A stretch of DNA of 64,000 nucleotides. It comes from Aquimarina rhabdastrellae. Lineage in GTDB: Bacteria > Bacteroidota > Bacteroidia > Flavobacteriales > Flavobacteriaceae. The stretch covers positions 124,001 through 188,000 of the forward strand of contig CANDNT010000005.1 in NCBI GenBank assembly GCA_947387485.1, in the 5' to 3' direction. Below the pieces are notes generated by a model. It was not told the origin of the DNA, searched no databases, and saw only the letters and a program-made list of their open reading frames with translations. Every line of letters starts with the position of its first letter. Positions within the stretch are counted from its first letter, which is position 1. The translations under genes were made by a program, and so were the position numbers. Shown in pieces: positions 44,435-53,140 of this stretch.

Positions 44435-45763
44435 ATGAAAAATTCAATTTTAGGAGTAGCAGCGATATTGATATCGGGGGCTATGGTTGCTCAAACTAGT
44501 ACGAGTAACGTTAATCAATTAGGAAGCTCAAATGCTTTAACAGTAAGTCAGACAGGAATGAATAATACCTCATCCATAAATCAGATGGGATTTGGAGAAG
44601 GTATAGGTGGACTCGAGAATATGGCTGTAGTGAGTCAAGATGGAGTAGAGAATACTTCAAATATTAAACAAGAAGGTGATCATAATGAATCCAATGTTTT
44701 TCAATTAGGAGCTCGAAATACAGTTGATGTTCTTCAAGGTATGGCACATGTTACAGGAAATGTCTCAATTGTTGAACAATGGGGAATAGATAATACGGCA
44801 ACTCAGAGACAAACAGGAACTTCAAATGAAGCTATTGCAATTCAAGGTAGTGCGATTTTTACTTCTAGAGGAGGTATAGTGGAACAAACGCAGGAAGGAA
44901 ATGATAATAGTGCTTTTGCGCAACATGAAGAGGATCGAAATCAAGTATATCAAACTCAAATAGGAGATCGTAATAATATAGAATCATTACAAAATATATT
45001 TACGTTTGGAGGTGATAATATATTGACGCAAGATCAACTAGGAAACGGAAATGGAATTATAACAGAGCAAGACGGATCATTTAATACCGCAGATCAAGAT
45101 CAGATAGGTGATTTTAATATAGCTTTTATAACTCAAGAAGGACTTCGTAGTAGTATAATACAAAGTCAAGAAGGAACGAGTAATCGTTTGAATGCAGAAC
45201 AATTTGGACCAGATAATGAACTTATCCAGATACAACTAGGTACAGAAAATAATGCTGTAGCAGGTCAAGGTAGTTTTTTTACAGAATCTCGTAACGGATT
45301 TATAGGTCAAGCCCAAAATGGAGAAAGAAATAATGCGATAGCATTGCAAGAAGAGGATAGAAATGAAATTTTTCAGATTCAAGAAGGAGCGGATAATAGT
45401 GCTAGAGCTACTCAAAATCTCTTATTTTTTGGCGGAGATAACTTAGCCGTACAGTATCAAGTAGGAGAAGGAAATTTAGCAACAATAAGTCAAGAAGGAT
45501 CTAGTGAATTTGGAGAAGGATTGCTAGGAAGTAATAATATAGCGTTTCAAGTACAATTCGGTACAGAAAATAGAGCTGTAACCGCTCAAAATGGACAAGG
45601 AAATATAAGCGATATACTTCAAATAGGAAGCTTAAATAATGCAGAGGATACTCAAATAGGAATTAATAATTCTAGTTTAGTGACTCAAATAGGGACCTCA
45701 CTTAATAGTAATATAATACAAAACGGGATAGGTAATATTTCTGAAGTAATACAAACTAATTAA
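44435..45763 (+). CDS. CsgA-like curlin, copy 2 (orphan)
   Basis: This 442-residue secreted curlin has a signal peptide (1-20) and QxGxxNxAxxxQ repeats to the end (for example TQIGINNSSLVTQIGTSLNS). It has its own promoter and hairpin and is followed by another curlin gene rather than csgB, so it depends on the flanking cassettes for assembly. AAT codons outnumber AAC here, unlike in copy 3, which suggests lower expression. Its segment order resembles copy 3 (AQHEEDRNQVYQTQIGDRNN) more than copy 1. Confidence 0.86.
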   Translation: MKNSILGVAAILISGAMVAQTSTSNVNQLGSSNALTVSQTGMNNTSSINQMGFGEGIGGLENMAVVSQDGVENTSNIKQEGDHNESNVFQLGARNTVDVLQGMAHVTGNVSIVEQWGIDNTATQRQTGTSNEAIAIQGSAIFTSRGGIVEQTQEGNDNSAFAQHEEDRNQVYQTQIGDRNNIESLQNIFTFGGDNILTQDQLGNGNGIITEQDGSFNTADQDQIGDFNIAFITQEGLRSSIIQSQEGTSNRLNAEQFGPDNELIQIQLGTENNAVAGQGSFFTESRNGFIGQAQNGERNNAIALQEEDRNEIFQIQEGADNSARATQNLLFFGGDNLAVQYQVGEGNLATISQEGSSEFGEGLLGSNNIAFQVQFGTENRAVTAQNGQGNISDILQIGSLNNAEDTQIGINNSSLVTQIGTSLNSNIIQNGIGNISEVIQTN

Positions 45764-45791
45764 TCTAAAAATCAAAATTGTGAGTTAAAAT

Positions 45792-45817
45792 AAGAGGAGT
45801 ATTTAAATACTCCTCTT
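45792..45817 (+). terminator. Hairpin after csgA copy 2
   Basis: A perfect 26-base palindrome (arms 45792-45804 and 45805-45817) follows the gene. The T-run after it is poor. Confidence 0.65.
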
Positions 45818-46113
45818 AAAATTAATGATAAAAAATGATCAAATAAGAATATAAAAAAGAACCATTTTTGAATATCTAATGGTATTTAAAAAATAAGAAG
45901 GGGGAATTGTACTAAAATAAAAGGGGCTAAACCCCCTAAATACGTGATTATACGTGAGATGAAGCCGAAAGAAAAGGCTTACAAAAGCTTTTTTAAATAA
46001 TGTTAAATAAAATTTTAACATTTCCGTTAAAACCGTATTAAAATTGCAGGAAACAATACTTTTTTATACAATTATGAAAGATGCATTTTGTCGAATAGTT
46101 AGTGAATATAGTA
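45818..46113 (+). other. Gene-free stretch between curlin copies 2 and 3
   Basis: No ORF of substance. It contains AAGGGG/CCCCCT that may pair (45921-45936) and two TACGTGA repeats 10 bases apart (45941-45947, 45951-45957). Confidence 0.4.
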
Positions 46114-46305
46114 TTGAGATTAGTTTAATTTTATACTTTAGTACTGTTGAATTATTGAATGGTTCACACATCCCAACCCCCACCCTAAATTATCCCCATA
46201 TTAAAAACACCCCCAAAACGTAAACGAACACATACGTGTTCGGAAGCAGTCATTGTTGTACCCCGTTAATAAAGAAATTTTTAACCAATTTAAATATATT
46301 ACACA
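46114..46305 (+). promoter_or_regulatory. Promoter and leader of the third csgA-like gene
   Basis: TTG at 46114-46116, 17-base spacer, TACTTTAG at 46134-46141 and TGTTGAA at 46145-46151. C-rich CCCCCACCC is at 46177-46185, an inverted repeat CGAACAC/GTGTTCG at 46225-46242, and the shared ACCAATTTAAATATAT motif ends at the ATG. Confidence 0.65.
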
Positions 46306-47844
46306 ATGAAAAAGTTAGTTTTAGGAGTAGCGGCGATATTAGCATCATCTGCTATGGTAGCTCAATCAAATTCGAGCAACGTAAATCAATCCGGGACTTC
46401 AAATGCAGCAACTGTAAATCAAACAGGAACAAGCAATACCTCAGACGTTAGTCAGTCAGGACTTAATGTAGCAGGTAGTGGGATTGAAAATGTTTCTGTT
46501 GTAAATCAAACAGGAGCAGACAATGCATCAAAAATTAAACAAGCAGGTGATTATAACCTTGCAGACGTTTTTCAATTAGGAGATCGTAACAATGCAGAAG
46601 TTGATCAAGGAGTAGGGTTTGCTGAAGATAATACTGCAATAGCAACTCAAGTAGGAAACGGAAATGACTCTTTCCAGAGACAACGTTTTGATAACAATAC
46701 TGCAGAGATTGCTCAAGTAGGAGATAACAATACATCAAGACAGTTACAAACAAGTGGTCCTAATCAATCTCCAGGAAATGATGCTTATGGTGAGCAATGG
46801 GGAACAGATAACTCATTAGTTCAAATGCAGTCAGGACACACAAATTCTGCAGTTTCTTTACAAGGTAGTGCTCTTTTTGACTCAAGAGAAGGTACTGTAG
46901 AGCAAACTCAAGAAGGAGATGATAACTCTGCGTTTGCACAACACGAAGAAGATAGAAACGAAATCTATCAAACTCAAATAGGAAACCGTAACAGTGCTAC
47001 AGCAACTCAAAACTTAGCTACTTTTGGAGGAGATAACGATGCATTCCAAGATCAAAACGGAAATGGAAACTCAGCATTTTCTTCTCAAGAAGGATCTTTT
47101 AACTTAGTTGATCAAGATCAAAACGGAGATTTAAATGAGGCATCATCTACTCAAGATGGAAACAATAATTCTAGTGCTATCTCTCAAGTAGGAACTTCAA
47201 ATGTAGCTACAATGTTACAAGTAGGAGATGGTAACAGAGCTACTCAAACTCAAAATGGAGAAGAAAATACAGGAACTGGAGTACAATATGGTACAAACAA
47301 CGAATTAATTCAAGGTCAAGTAGGAGTAGGTAATAACGCAGAATCTATCCAAGGTAGTGCTGCATTTGATTCTCGTGATGGTTTTGTATTACAATCTCAA
47401 GATGGTGAAGGAAATAGCGCTTTTGCACAACATGAAGAAGATAGAAACCAAATTTATCAAATTCAAGATGGATCTAATAACAGTGCTACAGCAACTCAAA
47501 ACTTAGCTTATTTTGGAGGAGACAATTTTGCAGGTCAATTACAAGTAGGTGAAGGAAACTCTGCTTCAATTAGCCAAGAAGGAACTGGTGATTTTGGAGG
47601 ATTAACAGGAGAAGGTAACGAAGCGAATCAAATACAATTCGGAACAGAAAACTTGGCTATTACTTCTCAAAATGGTCAAGGAAACTTAAGTAATATGATT
47701 CAAATAGGAAGCTTAAACAGTGCTCAAGATACACAAGTAGGAATCAATAACTCTAGTACAGTTATTCAAGTAGGAAGCTTACACTCTAGTACAGTATTAC
47801 AAAATGGAGTAGGAAACACATCATTTGTAACACAAAACAACTAA
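46306..47844 (+). CDS. CsgA-like curlin, copy 3
   Basis: This 512-residue secreted curlin has a signal peptide (1-20) and about twenty QxGxxNxAxxxQ-type repeats. It ends QNGVGNTSFVTQNN, like copy 1. The N-terminal third matches copy 1 (KQAGDYNLADVFQ, RQRFDNN, SGPNQSPGN) and the middle matches copy 2. The AAC/AAT ratio and CGT use are higher than in copies 1 and 2, as expected for a strongly expressed gene in an AT-rich genome, so I take it as the main fibre subunit. It is the first gene of cassette 2. Confidence 0.88.
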   Translation: MKKLVLGVAAILASSAMVAQSNSSNVNQSGTSNAATVNQTGTSNTSDVSQSGLNVAGSGIENVSVVNQTGADNASKIKQAGDYNLADVFQLGDRNNAEVDQGVGFAEDNTAIATQVGNGNDSFQRQRFDNNTAEIAQVGDNNTSRQLQTSGPNQSPGNDAYGEQWGTDNSLVQMQSGHTNSAVSLQGSALFDSREGTVEQTQEGDDNSAFAQHEEDRNEIYQTQIGNRNSATATQNLATFGGDNDAFQDQNGNGNSAFSSQEGSFNLVDQDQNGDLNEASSTQDGNNNSSAISQVGTSNVATMLQVGDGNRATQTQNGEENTGTGVQYGTNNELIQGQVGVGNNAESIQGSAAFDSRDGFVLQSQDGEGNSAFAQHEEDRNQIYQIQDGSNNSATATQNLAYFGGDNFAGQLQVGEGNSASISQEGTGDFGGLTGEGNEANQIQFGTENLAITSQNGQGNLSNMIQIGSLNSAQDTQVGINNSSTVIQVGSLHSSTVLQNGVGNTSFVTQNN

Positions 47845-47873
47845 GATCCTACCTAACCAATACATAAAAAATG

Positions 47874-47900
47874 AGAGGAACGCTTTAGCGTTCCTCTTTT
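47874..47900 (+). terminator. Hairpin between csgA and csgB genes, cassette 2
   Basis: A 10-bp GC-containing stem (47874-47883 with 47888-47897), loop TTTA and T4, at the same place as the hairpin of cassette 1. Confidence 0.82.
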
Positions 47901-47916
47901 AAACGTTATAAATAGG

Positions 47917-48423
47917 ATGAAAAATATAGTAAAGTACATAGGTTTATTACTCTTTATTTTAGGAGGAGTAACTACAATATCTGCTCAAGATATTACAGAC
48001 TCAGATTATAGAGAGTTAAAACAAGAAGAATTAAATATTATATCTCAATTATCAACTGCATCATTAAATACAACACCAGCAGTAACCGGAAATACCATAT
48101 TTATTCAGCAAATAGGAAATCAAAATTATGTGAATGCTCAAATAAAAGCAGAGCGATCTACCATTAACCTATATCAAGAAGGAAAGTTTAATGAAATTGA
48201 ACTTCAAGAAACATCAAAAGAAGTTTTTAAAGAACTTAGGCAAATAGGAGATGATAATGTTATTGTTGATTTTTCATTTAATCCAGAGCTTAATACTCAA
48301 CTAGAGTTAAATCAAATAGGTAATAACCTCACATTTGAAAGAATAGGTACTAATGAACTTTCTAAAAGTCTGAAATTTAATATGAAAGGTAATAATCAAA
48401 CAATTATTGTAAGAAGTTTCTAA
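47917..48423 (+). CDS. CsgB-like curlin nucleator, cassette 2
   Basis: This 168-residue exported protein has a signal peptide (1-23, ISAQ) and curlin repeats FIQQIGNQNYVNAQ, YQEGKFNEIE, LRQIGDDNVIV and LNQIGNNLTF. It has the same basic ending as the cassette 1 protein (KGNNQTIIVRSF). It opens the assembly operon and lies 8 bases before the csgE gene. The C-terminal half is well conserved against cassette 1, the first half much less. Confidence 0.78.
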   Translation: MKNIVKYIGLLLFILGGVTTISAQDITDSDYRELKQEELNIISQLSTASLNTTPAVTGNTIFIQQIGNQNYVNAQIKAERSTINLYQEGKFNEIELQETSKEVFKELRQIGDDNVIVDFSFNPELNTQLELNQIGNNLTFERIGTNELSKSLKFNMKGNNQTIIVRSF

Positions 48424-48431
48424 ATAGATTA

Positions 48432-49151
48432 ATGAAGACTTTAATATATATAATTACACTTTGTTTTGCTCCTGTTATTTGGGGGCAAAGTACCAATACA
48501 GAAGTTGTTGCAAAAATTAAAACAAAAAAAGTAGACAATACTATTACAATTATAGGAACAGCAACAAATACAACAGAAGTATATAAAACACTAAAATATT
48601 CACTGTTAGTAACCAAAACAGGCGTTGTTTCTGGTAACACATCAAAAAACACACAAGGAGGAAGATTCACGCTTAGTGAAAATGAAACTAAAAAATTATC
48701 GACCATAGGAATTAATATGGCCGAAAAGGATAAAGTCATAGTGCTGCTCTTGATTTATGAAGAGGATCAAATTATAGGAAAAGATCGTATTGCTTTTAAC
48801 GAAAAAAAAAAGACTAAAAAGAAAGTAGAAAAAAATAATGATGGTATTGAATTAAAAGGAATTGTTATAGAAGAAACCAAAACAAAACCAGGGAGAGATT
48901 TTTATGAAACATTCTATAACAAATATACTTTTAGTAATATCAATGGGAATCGTATTGTAGGCATATATGAGAAATTGAGTTTAGGAAGAAGCACCATCAT
49001 TCAAGTCAAAATTGACGATAATATCATACACGAGTTTTTAGGTAAACCAGATTTAGAATACCTCACAGAAATGGCTACACTTTCATTGAGAAGAGTATAT
49101 AAACATTTTAAAGATTTAGAAAAACAAGAGCAACACATTAAACAATATTAA
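48432..49151 (+). CDS. csgE: CsgE with an N-terminal CsgH-like domain, cassette 2
   Basis: This 239-residue protein has the same layout as the cassette 1 protein: signal peptide (1-19), CsgH-like domain (~21-122; YKTLKYSLLVTKTGVVSGNT, GGRFTLSENETKKL, VIVLLLIYEEDQIIGKDRI), lysine-rich linker and CsgE domain (~137-239). The CsgE half is clearly more alike between copies than the extra domain, which suggests the extra domain adapts to its own curlin. It ends four bases before csgF. Confidence 0.85.
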   Translation: MKTLIYIITLCFAPVIWGQSTNTEVVAKIKTKKVDNTITIIGTATNTTEVYKTLKYSLLVTKTGVVSGNTSKNTQGGRFTLSENETKKLSTIGINMAEKDKVIVLLLIYEEDQIIGKDRIAFNEKKKTKKKVEKNNDGIELKGIVIEETKTKPGRDFYETFYNKYTFSNINGNRIVGIYEKLSLGRSTIIQVKIDDNIIHEFLGKPDLEYLTEMATLSLRRVYKHFKDLEKQEQHIKQY

Positions 49152-49155
49152 AGCA

Positions 49156-49563
49156 ATGAAAAAGATAATTCTAGCTATGATTATAGGGCTATGTAGTCTA
49201 GCGAGTTTACAAGCGCAAGATCTGGTATATAGACCAAAGAATCCTGCATTTGGAGGCGATACATTTAACTATCAATGGTTGTTAAGCTCAGCCGAATCTC
49301 AAAATAAGTTTACAGAAGAAACCAATACAGGAAGAGATCAACGATCCGATTTGGAGCGATTTACAGAAAACTTAAATAATCAATTATTGAGTCAGATATC
49401 TCGGTCATTATTTAGTGATCAGTTTGGAGAAGATGGACTCACAGAAGGAACCTACACCTTTGGAACCTTATTTATAGAAATCTTTCCTTCATCAGAAGGC
49501 TTGGTGATCGATATACTCGATACCAGTACAGGAGATCAATCACAAGTCATAATACCTAATTAA
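49156..49563 (+). CDS. csgF: CsgF, curli assembly protein, cassette 2
   Basis: This 135-residue secreted protein has a signal peptide (1-20) and a mature part almost the same as the first CsgF, including DLVYRPKNPAFGGDTFNYQW. The signal peptides differ far more than the mature parts, a mark of purifying selection or gene conversion over csgF-csgG. It is 8 bases upstream of csgG. Confidence 0.93.
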   Translation: MKKIILAMIIGLCSLASLQAQDLVYRPKNPAFGGDTFNYQWLLSSAESQNKFTEETNTGRDQRSDLERFTENLNNQLLSQISRSLFSDQFGEDGLTEGTYTFGTLFIEIFPSSEGLVIDILDTSTGDQSQVIIPN

Positions 49564-49571
49564 AATAGTTA

Positions 49572-51122
49572 ATGCCATACAAGATTTATAAGGGGATTGT
49601 ATTAATATGCTGTACGCTTACATTAATAAGTTGTGGAGCATATTTTAATCAACCTATCACGCAAGAAAATGCACGATTGGGTGAGATAACAGTAGAAACA
49701 CAAAAATTAAAAAAATTACCACCTCCCGTAGAACCCGTAGTAGTGGGAGTATACAAATTCAGAGATCAAACAGGACAATACAAACCCACAGAGAACGGGA
49801 GCACCTTTAGTACTGCAGTAACACAAGGAGCTACAACAATATTGCTTAAAGCACTTGAAGATTCAAAATGGTTTGTTCCTATAGAGCGAGAAAACTTAAG
49901 CAATTTACTTAATGAAAGAAACATCATACGCTCAACACGTAAAGAATATCGTAAGACTAAGAATCCTAACGAGCCACAATTACCACCATTATTATATGCA
50001 GGAATATTATTAGAAGGAGGAGTAATCTCGTATGATTCAAATATCATTACCGGAGGATTAGGAGCAAGATATTTTGGGATAGGGAGTTCAACACAATATA
50101 GACAAGATCGTATTACAGTATATTTAAGAGCAGTATCAACGTCAAGCGGAAAAATATTAAAGACGGTCTATGTTTCCAAGACAATATTTTCGCAAGCATT
50201 GGATGCAAACTTTTTTAGATACGTAAAGTTTAAGAGGTTATTAGAAGCTGAGACAGGATTTACCAAAAATGAACCAGGACAATTGGCGGTAAGCGAAGCT
50301 ATAGAAAAAGCGGTAGAAGCGTTAATAGTAGAAGGAATAGAAGATAAGTTATGGAAGCCTAAATTATCCAATACAGAGATAAATAATTTTGTGGCAAATT
50401 ATAATACCGAGAAGAACGAAGCAGAAAATACAGGATTATACGATAGGTATTTTCAAGAACGTAGAGGAAAGAAGTCCGTATTTATAAAAGGAGGAACAGC
50501 CTTAATTAGTGGAGATTATAATAATGCAGAATTCTCTTATTCAGCAACAGTAGGAATGCGATGGTATATAAGTCCATATGTAAATGTTAATGGTAGTTTA
50601 AATAAGTTTGAATTAAGGAATGAACAATTTTTTTCAGAAGGATTTAATGCCTTTAATGCCAATGCAGAATTGACTTTGTTGCCTTATGAGAAATTAACCC
50701 CATTTATGTTTGGAGGAGCAGGAGTTGTTAATAATGATGGGTTTGATCAAACAGCATTTAAGTTGCAATATGGAGGAGGAATCGAATATCAACTAACGGA
50801 TAAAGTAGGAATAATGGCAAGTGTAACCCATAATTTACCACTTAGTGATAAGTTGGATGGAGTGGTACAAGGAAAGTTAGATGATCAATACTTTAATTTT
50901 TCGGTAGGATTGAATTGGTATTTTGATACACCAATCATAAGAAACAAGCAAAGAAGATTAGCTCAAAGAAGTACAGATCAAGCCATACGAAGAAAGAGTA
51001 GGGCAGTAGAAACATCGGCAACAGAATCCAATAGAGCATTTAGAAGAGAAAAGAGACGAGCATTACGAAAACTAAGAAAGCGTAATCGAGATTTAATGGA
51101 TAAGTGGTTAAGAGAATATTAA
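49572..51122 (+). CDS. csgG: CsgG secretion pore subunit with a barrel extension, cassette 2
   Basis: This 516-residue lipoprotein (Cys21) has the same CsgG core, barrel and basic tail as the first copy. By eye residues 77-258 are identical and only about a dozen differences follow residue 52. The differing parts are the signal peptide and the segment around residues 41-51. Because CsgG works as a nonamer, mixed pores of both gene products are possible. The lipoprotein gene follows 36 bases later. Confidence 0.9.
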   Translation: MPYKIYKGIVLICCTLTLISCGAYFNQPITQENARLGEITVETQKLKKLPPPVEPVVVGVYKFRDQTGQYKPTENGSTFSTAVTQGATTILLKALEDSKWFVPIERENLSNLLNERNIIRSTRKEYRKTKNPNEPQLPPLLYAGILLEGGVISYDSNIITGGLGARYFGIGSSTQYRQDRITVYLRAVSTSSGKILKTVYVSKTIFSQALDANFFRYVKFKRLLEAETGFTKNEPGQLAVSEAIEKAVEALIVEGIEDKLWKPKLSNTEINNFVANYNTEKNEAENTGLYDRYFQERRGKKSVFIKGGTALISGDYNNAEFSYSATVGMRWYISPYVNVNGSLNKFELRNEQFFSEGFNAFNANAELTLLPYEKLTPFMFGGAGVVNNDGFDQTAFKLQYGGGIEYQLTDKVGIMASVTHNLPLSDKLDGVVQGKLDDQYFNFSVGLNWYFDTPIIRNKQRRLAQRSTDQAIRRKSRAVETSATESNRAFRREKRRALRKLRKRNRDLMDKWLREY

Positions 51123-51158
51123 TAAAATACGAATATACTATATAAAGAAGTATAGCAA

Positions 51159-52661
51159 ATGAAAAATATAATAAGCAATAGAAATCTATGGAGTATACTA
51201 CTTATAGGTATTACATTTTTTATACAAAGTTGTAGTGAAGATACGATTGATGCAGAAGGCTTAGGAACGATAAAAGGAAAGGTAGTATTGATGGGGACTA
51301 ACGAACCTTTGGCAAATGTAAAAGTTTCTACCAATCCTAATACCAGTACAGTATTTACTAATGAAGAAGGGATCTATACATTAGAAAATATACCCGAAGG
51401 AGATTATTCATTAAGTGCAGAACGAGAAGATCTTTTGGCAGAATTTGAAGCAGTAACGGTACTAACTGATAAAGAAGTAGAAATTGTTTTTGAAATGGAA
51501 ATTTCTACAGCTAATAATAGACCACCTAATGCTGCAGTAGGTATAACTCCTGTAGATAATGCAGAAGAAGTAGGAATAACGACAGAATTAAAATGGAGTG
51601 GAAGTGACCCAGAAGATGATACGTTAACCTATAAAGTGACCTTGCGTAATGAAGCAAATGATGAAGTTGAGGTGTTTGAAAATCTCACAGATACAATACT
51701 TGCTATATCAGATTTAGCATATAATACGCGATACTTTTGGCAAGTAGCTTCAAATGATGGAATTAATGAATCAGTTAATAGTTCTGTATATGCTTTTCAA
51801 ACTGTTGCTTTCCCAAGTAATAGAATCGTTTTTGCTAGACAGATTAATGATAATAATGTATTATTCTCAACAGATGAAACAGGTACAGAAGTACAATTAA
51901 CCGCAGAAGATAAAAACAGTTTTAGACCAAGACAAAATAAAGTAGTTTCCAAAATTGCTTTTTTACGAACCATAGGAGCCACAACACAGCTATTTATAAT
52001 GAATCAAGATGGTACCGATATCAGGCAAGTAACATCAACTGTAGCAGTATCAGGATTTAATCTTAACGAAGTAGATTATAGTTGGGATACAGATGGAGCA
52101 AGTATTTTATTCCCTAATCAAGATAAATTATATCGCATAGCTATAGACGGTAGTGGATTGAGTTTGATTTATCAAACGAGTAATGGAAATTTAATTACTG
52201 AAATAGATCAAAATGATGCTACAGGAAAAATCGCTTTAAAAACAAATGATCTAGATGGATATAATACAGAGATTATTACGATAAACGAATCAGGAATATT
52301 ACAAGAAACAGTCATTACTGGAGAAGCAGGTGCAGCCGGAGGTATTAATTTTTCTGTAGATGGTTCTAAATTATTGTATACAAGAGATATTTCAGGGTTT
52401 GAAAACCCTGATTACAGACAATTAGATTCACATATCATGTTATATGATTTTAATAGTGGAACAACACAAGACCTTTCTGTCGAAAAGACAACAGGAACAA
52501 ATGATTTAGATGTTAGGTTTTCGCCTAATGAAGCATCAGTGATTTTTACTAATACATCAAATGATGGAATTTCTCAAAAAAACATTTTTATAATGGAAAT
52601 CGATAATATCGATAATAGAACACTCCTAAAAGAAAATGGATCGATGCCCGATTGGGAATAA
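51159..52661 (+). CDS. Curli-locus lipoprotein with beta-propeller, cassette 2
   Basis: This 500-residue lipoprotein (FIQSC, Cys near residue 25) has the same domain order as in cassette 1: carboxypeptidase-regulatory-like, FN3-like, propeller. The first ~110 mature residues are almost the same as in cassette 1 (SCSEDTIDAEGLGTIKGKVV) while the FN3 and propeller diverge, so the similar tract runs from csgF through the start of this gene. It has no enzymatic motif. It closes the cassette and is followed by a terminator. Confidence 0.83.
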   Translation: MKNIISNRNLWSILLIGITFFIQSCSEDTIDAEGLGTIKGKVVLMGTNEPLANVKVSTNPNTSTVFTNEEGIYTLENIPEGDYSLSAEREDLLAEFEAVTVLTDKEVEIVFEMEISTANNRPPNAAVGITPVDNAEEVGITTELKWSGSDPEDDTLTYKVTLRNEANDEVEVFENLTDTILAISDLAYNTRYFWQVASNDGINESVNSSVYAFQTVAFPSNRIVFARQINDNNVLFSTDETGTEVQLTAEDKNSFRPRQNKVVSKIAFLRTIGATTQLFIMNQDGTDIRQVTSTVAVSGFNLNEVDYSWDTDGASILFPNQDKLYRIAIDGSGLSLIYQTSNGNLITEIDQNDATGKIALKTNDLDGYNTEIITINESGILQETVITGEAGAAGGINFSVDGSKLLYTRDISGFENPDYRQLDSHIMLYDFNSGTTQDLSVEKTTGTNDLDVRFSPNEASVIFTNTSNDGISQKNIFIMEIDNIDNRTLLKENGSMPDWE

Positions 52662-52688
52662 GATATCAAGATGTAAAAAATCACAAAC

Positions 52689-52722
52689 AACCATCTGGAA
52701 TTTATTTCAGGTGGTTTTTTTA
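52689..52722 (+). terminator. Terminator of curli cassette 2
   Basis: A 12-base stem with one or two wobble pairs (52689-52700 with 52705-52716) and T7 close the cassette. Confidence 0.82.
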
Positions 52723-53140
52723 ATAATGAAATACTTGTAGTTTTGTTTTAATGTTAATTGAATTTAAATTACTGTTTATTAGTGTGTTAATTAAGTGTTG
52801 TTTACGGGAAATGCGTAGACGAATATAAAAGCTTTGTTTTTATTTTACGGTAGAAATCAAAAAACGAATCAAAGTTATAGCTATATCTTCTGCTGTTGAA
52901 TATACTTTACAAGATTCCAAGAGATTATTTTTTTCAATACATCATTTTATTTAATCCAGAGACTTAAGAAGGCAATTTAGGATCCAATATGTTGGCTTAA
53001 GTTGAAAGCAAAAATGTTTTGTATTGGAGTTTTAATGTTGTGAATTCACCAAACTCAGAAGTACAGTTTGTGAGCTCGCCTATGACTTATTTGGATTTTG
53101 ATTTCCGAAAAATCACACTAATCTTTAAAATCAAAATTTA
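52723..53140 (+). other. Gene-free stretch with possible promoter
   Basis: No ORF is visible. TATCTTCT (52884-52891) followed by TGTTGAA (52894-52900) repeats the arrangement seen at the curlin promoters, with a leader of about 240 bases. Confidence 0.4.

Noticed and set aside
37652..47844. Regular DNA repeats that could look like a CRISPR array or tandem repeat
   Set aside because: They are in-frame curlin repeats with variable third positions and signal peptides in front; no spacers of constant length and no cas genes.
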